DNA of 23,986 nt from a virus, in the IMG/VR virus record IMGVR_UViG_3300009502_000201, positions 1 to 23,986 of that record. One strand, 5' to 3'. Shown in pieces: positions 22,675 to 23,986 of this stretch. The position numbers and the translations under genes were made by a program. The first letter of the stretch is position 1. The number at the start of each line of letters is the position of its first letter. The notes under the pieces were generated by a model. It saw only the letters and a program-made list of their open reading frames with translations. It searched no databases and had not been told where the DNA came from.

Positions 22675-23986
22675 ATGCCAGTAACACCAGACATTTCGAG
22701 GGATACATTTCCTACAAATAAACCCAAGAACTATTCAAGGGTGACGATTCAGCAAGGTAAATCTGGGGTGGACGCTGAGATTAACGAGGCTCTTGACCAG
22801 CAGAACTTTGAACGTAGACAGCTAAGCGATGACCTGATTGTGGACGGGGCTATCTCTTCTGGCTTCCTTGTAGTCGGGACTGGAGCTGTTAACCAAGTGA
22901 ATATAATGGCTACGGGTTCCGCTCAAGACGGCATCACTGTCGGGAGAATCCGTCTAAACAACTGGAGGCTTGACCTCCCAGTAGACTTCACGTCTACAGA
23001 TGCTGGCCACTACGCTTTAACTGGCTCAAATTATTACACGCTGACTGGGTTCACTACTCCAGGTGTCGATAGAATAGACCTGGTTTACCTGGAAGCCTTT
23101 GAGGAGGATATAGATTCCTCAATAGATTCATATTTAATTGACCCCGTGATAACCACCGAATGTGCCATCAGGAAGAGGGTTAAATACATCCTACAGATAG
23201 CGGAAGGCACTACGGTTATTCCGTCTCTCGGTGCGGGGCATTACGGATTAAGATTAGCTACTATAGCGAGACATGCAAGTGTCGGGACAATTGTGGCTGG
23301 AGACGTGACCGATGTGAGGCCAACTTGCACGTTTGCTGACAGTATCAATCCAGAAGTTGTCACAGCCAGGGGCTCTCTTGCGTCGTTAAATGCACGCCTG
23401 AGCGTTTCCTTGAAGCCGACAGACGGGACACTCGTGGACTCGATTGTAGATGGAGCGACACTACAGAAAGTCTCAAATGTCCTGTCGGTAAAGGATGCGG
23501 GAATTGTCAGTGCAAAAATAGCAAGTGGAGCGGTAGAGTCTACCAAGATTGCAACTGGTGGTGTTGCAACAGCCAATATTGCTGACCTCGCCGTTACGGG
23601 TGCGAAGATAGCCAACGCCACGATAGATGCGAGCAAAGTTATAGATAATTCTATCACTGGGACCAAGATTGCAGATGCGAGTGTGACACTTGGAAAGCTT
23701 GCTCCGTTATCGGTAGACAACTCAAAACTTGTGGACCTTGCGGTAACAACCCCCAAGATAGTCGACCAGGCGGTAACTGCGAGCAAAATAGCGTCAGGGA
23801 CAATCACTGATACCCAGATAAGCTCGTCGGCGGGTATTGCTATCAGCAAAGTAAACACAGATACACTGCTTGAGGTGGGTGATACAAAGTGGAGAATGTG
23901 TGCTACCGTAGTTGCGGGTGCAAGATGGTTACTGATGGACGGAAAGACCATTGGTGATGCTTCCAGTGGTGCAACGGCATTGGCGA
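22675..23986 (+). CDS. Long tail fibre with decapeptide repeats and collar domain (3' truncated)
   Basis: ATG 22675 follows AAAGGAGG, and the frame is open to the window end (437 codons visible). The N-terminus (YSRVTIQQGKSGVDAEINEA, then LDQQNFERRQL) resembles the 'QQGRVxLDAxxNE' start of a phage tail-associated family (DUF6519-like) and probably anchors to the baseplate. A beta domain covers about 55-230. A repeat block of 11 decapeptides follows (nt 23497-23826). A collar-type segment begins near the end (ARWLLMDGKTIGDASSG), a domain often found in fibres near the receptor-binding tip. This protein most likely determines host attachment. The receptor-binding end lies outside the window. 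Confidence 0.75.
   Translation, partial: MPVTPDISRDTFPTNKPKNYSRVTIQQGKSGVDAEINEALDQQNFERRQLSDDLIVDGAISSGFLVVGTGAVNQVNIMATGSAQDGITVGRIRLNNWRLDLPVDFTSTDAGHYALTGSNYYTLTGFTTPGVDRIDLVYLEAFEEDIDSSIDSYLIDPVITTECAIRKRVKYILQIAEGTTVIPSLGAGHYGLRLATIARHASVGTIVAGDVTDVRPTCTFADSINPEVVTARGSLASLNARLSVSLKPTDGTLVDSIVDGATLQKVSNVLSVKDAGIVSAKIASGAVESTKIATGGVATANIADLAVTGAKIANATIDASKVIDNSITGTKIADASVTLGKLAPLSVDNSKLVDLAVTTPKIVDQAVTASKIASGTITDTQISSSAGIAISKVNTDTLLEVGDTKWRMCATVVAGARWLLMDGKTIGDASSGATALA
23497..23826 (+). repeat. 11 tandem 30-bp codon-phased repeats (decapeptide shaft)
   Basis: Eleven 10-residue units follow each other without gaps, with consensus near xxVxxxKIAx (for example GAVESTKIAT, LAVTGAKIAN, QAVTASKIAS, GTITDTQISS). 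The DNA units are diverged while the protein period is exact, so selection acts on the protein. Such repeats form trimeric beta-structured fibre shafts. Confidence 0.85.

Noticed and set aside
23497-23826. CRISPR array
   Set aside because: The 30-bp period has no conserved repeat plus unique spacer pattern. The units are diverged, in frame and protein-coding.
23241-23951. Long antisense ORF (236 codons) opposite the tail fibre
   Set aside because: It mirrors the codon-phased repeats of the sense gene, has no ribosome-binding context and opposes the only coding direction. The sense frame runs from 22675 past the window end.

Overview
The window is one continuous, entirely plus-strand block of late structural genes from a tailed phage (Caudoviricetes) with a contractile tail (myovirus morphology). 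The type is set by an unmistakable tail sheath and tail tube pair, a frameshifted tail-assembly chaperone pair, a tape measure, and a gp25/J/I-like contractile baseplate set. No lysis, replication, packaging, integrase or tRNA genes are visible. The host cannot be named from this stretch. Strong AGGAGG-type ribosome-binding sites precede most genes. Arg is mostly AGG, Ile is often ATA and Pro is often CCA, a codon style common in thermophilic bacteria and many archaea. Group I introns make a bacterial host the easier reading.

Layout. Bases 1-3724: head module with a 5'-truncated scaffold-like gene, a decoration-like protein and a major capsid protein (MCP) split by a group I intron (1962-3007) that carries a LAGLIDADG homing endonuclease. 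Bases 3725-9646: head-to-tail transition with an unknown acidic protein, a tiny ORF, a putative fibre or decoration protein, a protein with two Ig-like domains, a Fn3-containing neck candidate, a Cys-rich neck candidate and a tail-terminator candidate. Bases 9679-14407: tail sheath, tail tube, chaperones with a -1 frameshift, tape measure. Bases 14416-21957: tube-initiator-like protein, hub, spike with a zinc ribbon, gp25-like wedge, J-like and I-like wedge proteins. Bases 21969-23986: a baseplate-fibre linker candidate and a long tail fibre with decapeptide repeats and a collar domain, cut by the window end.

Genes are tightly packed (ATGA and TAATG overlaps, short gaps), so they probably form one late operon with translational coupling. 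No gene-free stretch exceeds about 135 bases. The largest gap (3725-3857), after the MCP gene, holds a strong GC-rich hairpin.

Three observations stand out. (1) Five palindromic tetranucleotides (GATC, CCGG, GCGC, CGCG, CTAG) appear to be wholly absent from all 23,986 bases, while other palindromes are present, which looks like restriction avoidance. (2) The MCP gene is interrupted by a group I intron whose splice sites and core helices can be assigned, and the endonuclease ORF reads through the 3' half of the ribozyme core. (3) Small beta-rich modules recur in several virion proteins of this locus, in one case apparently nested inside each other.
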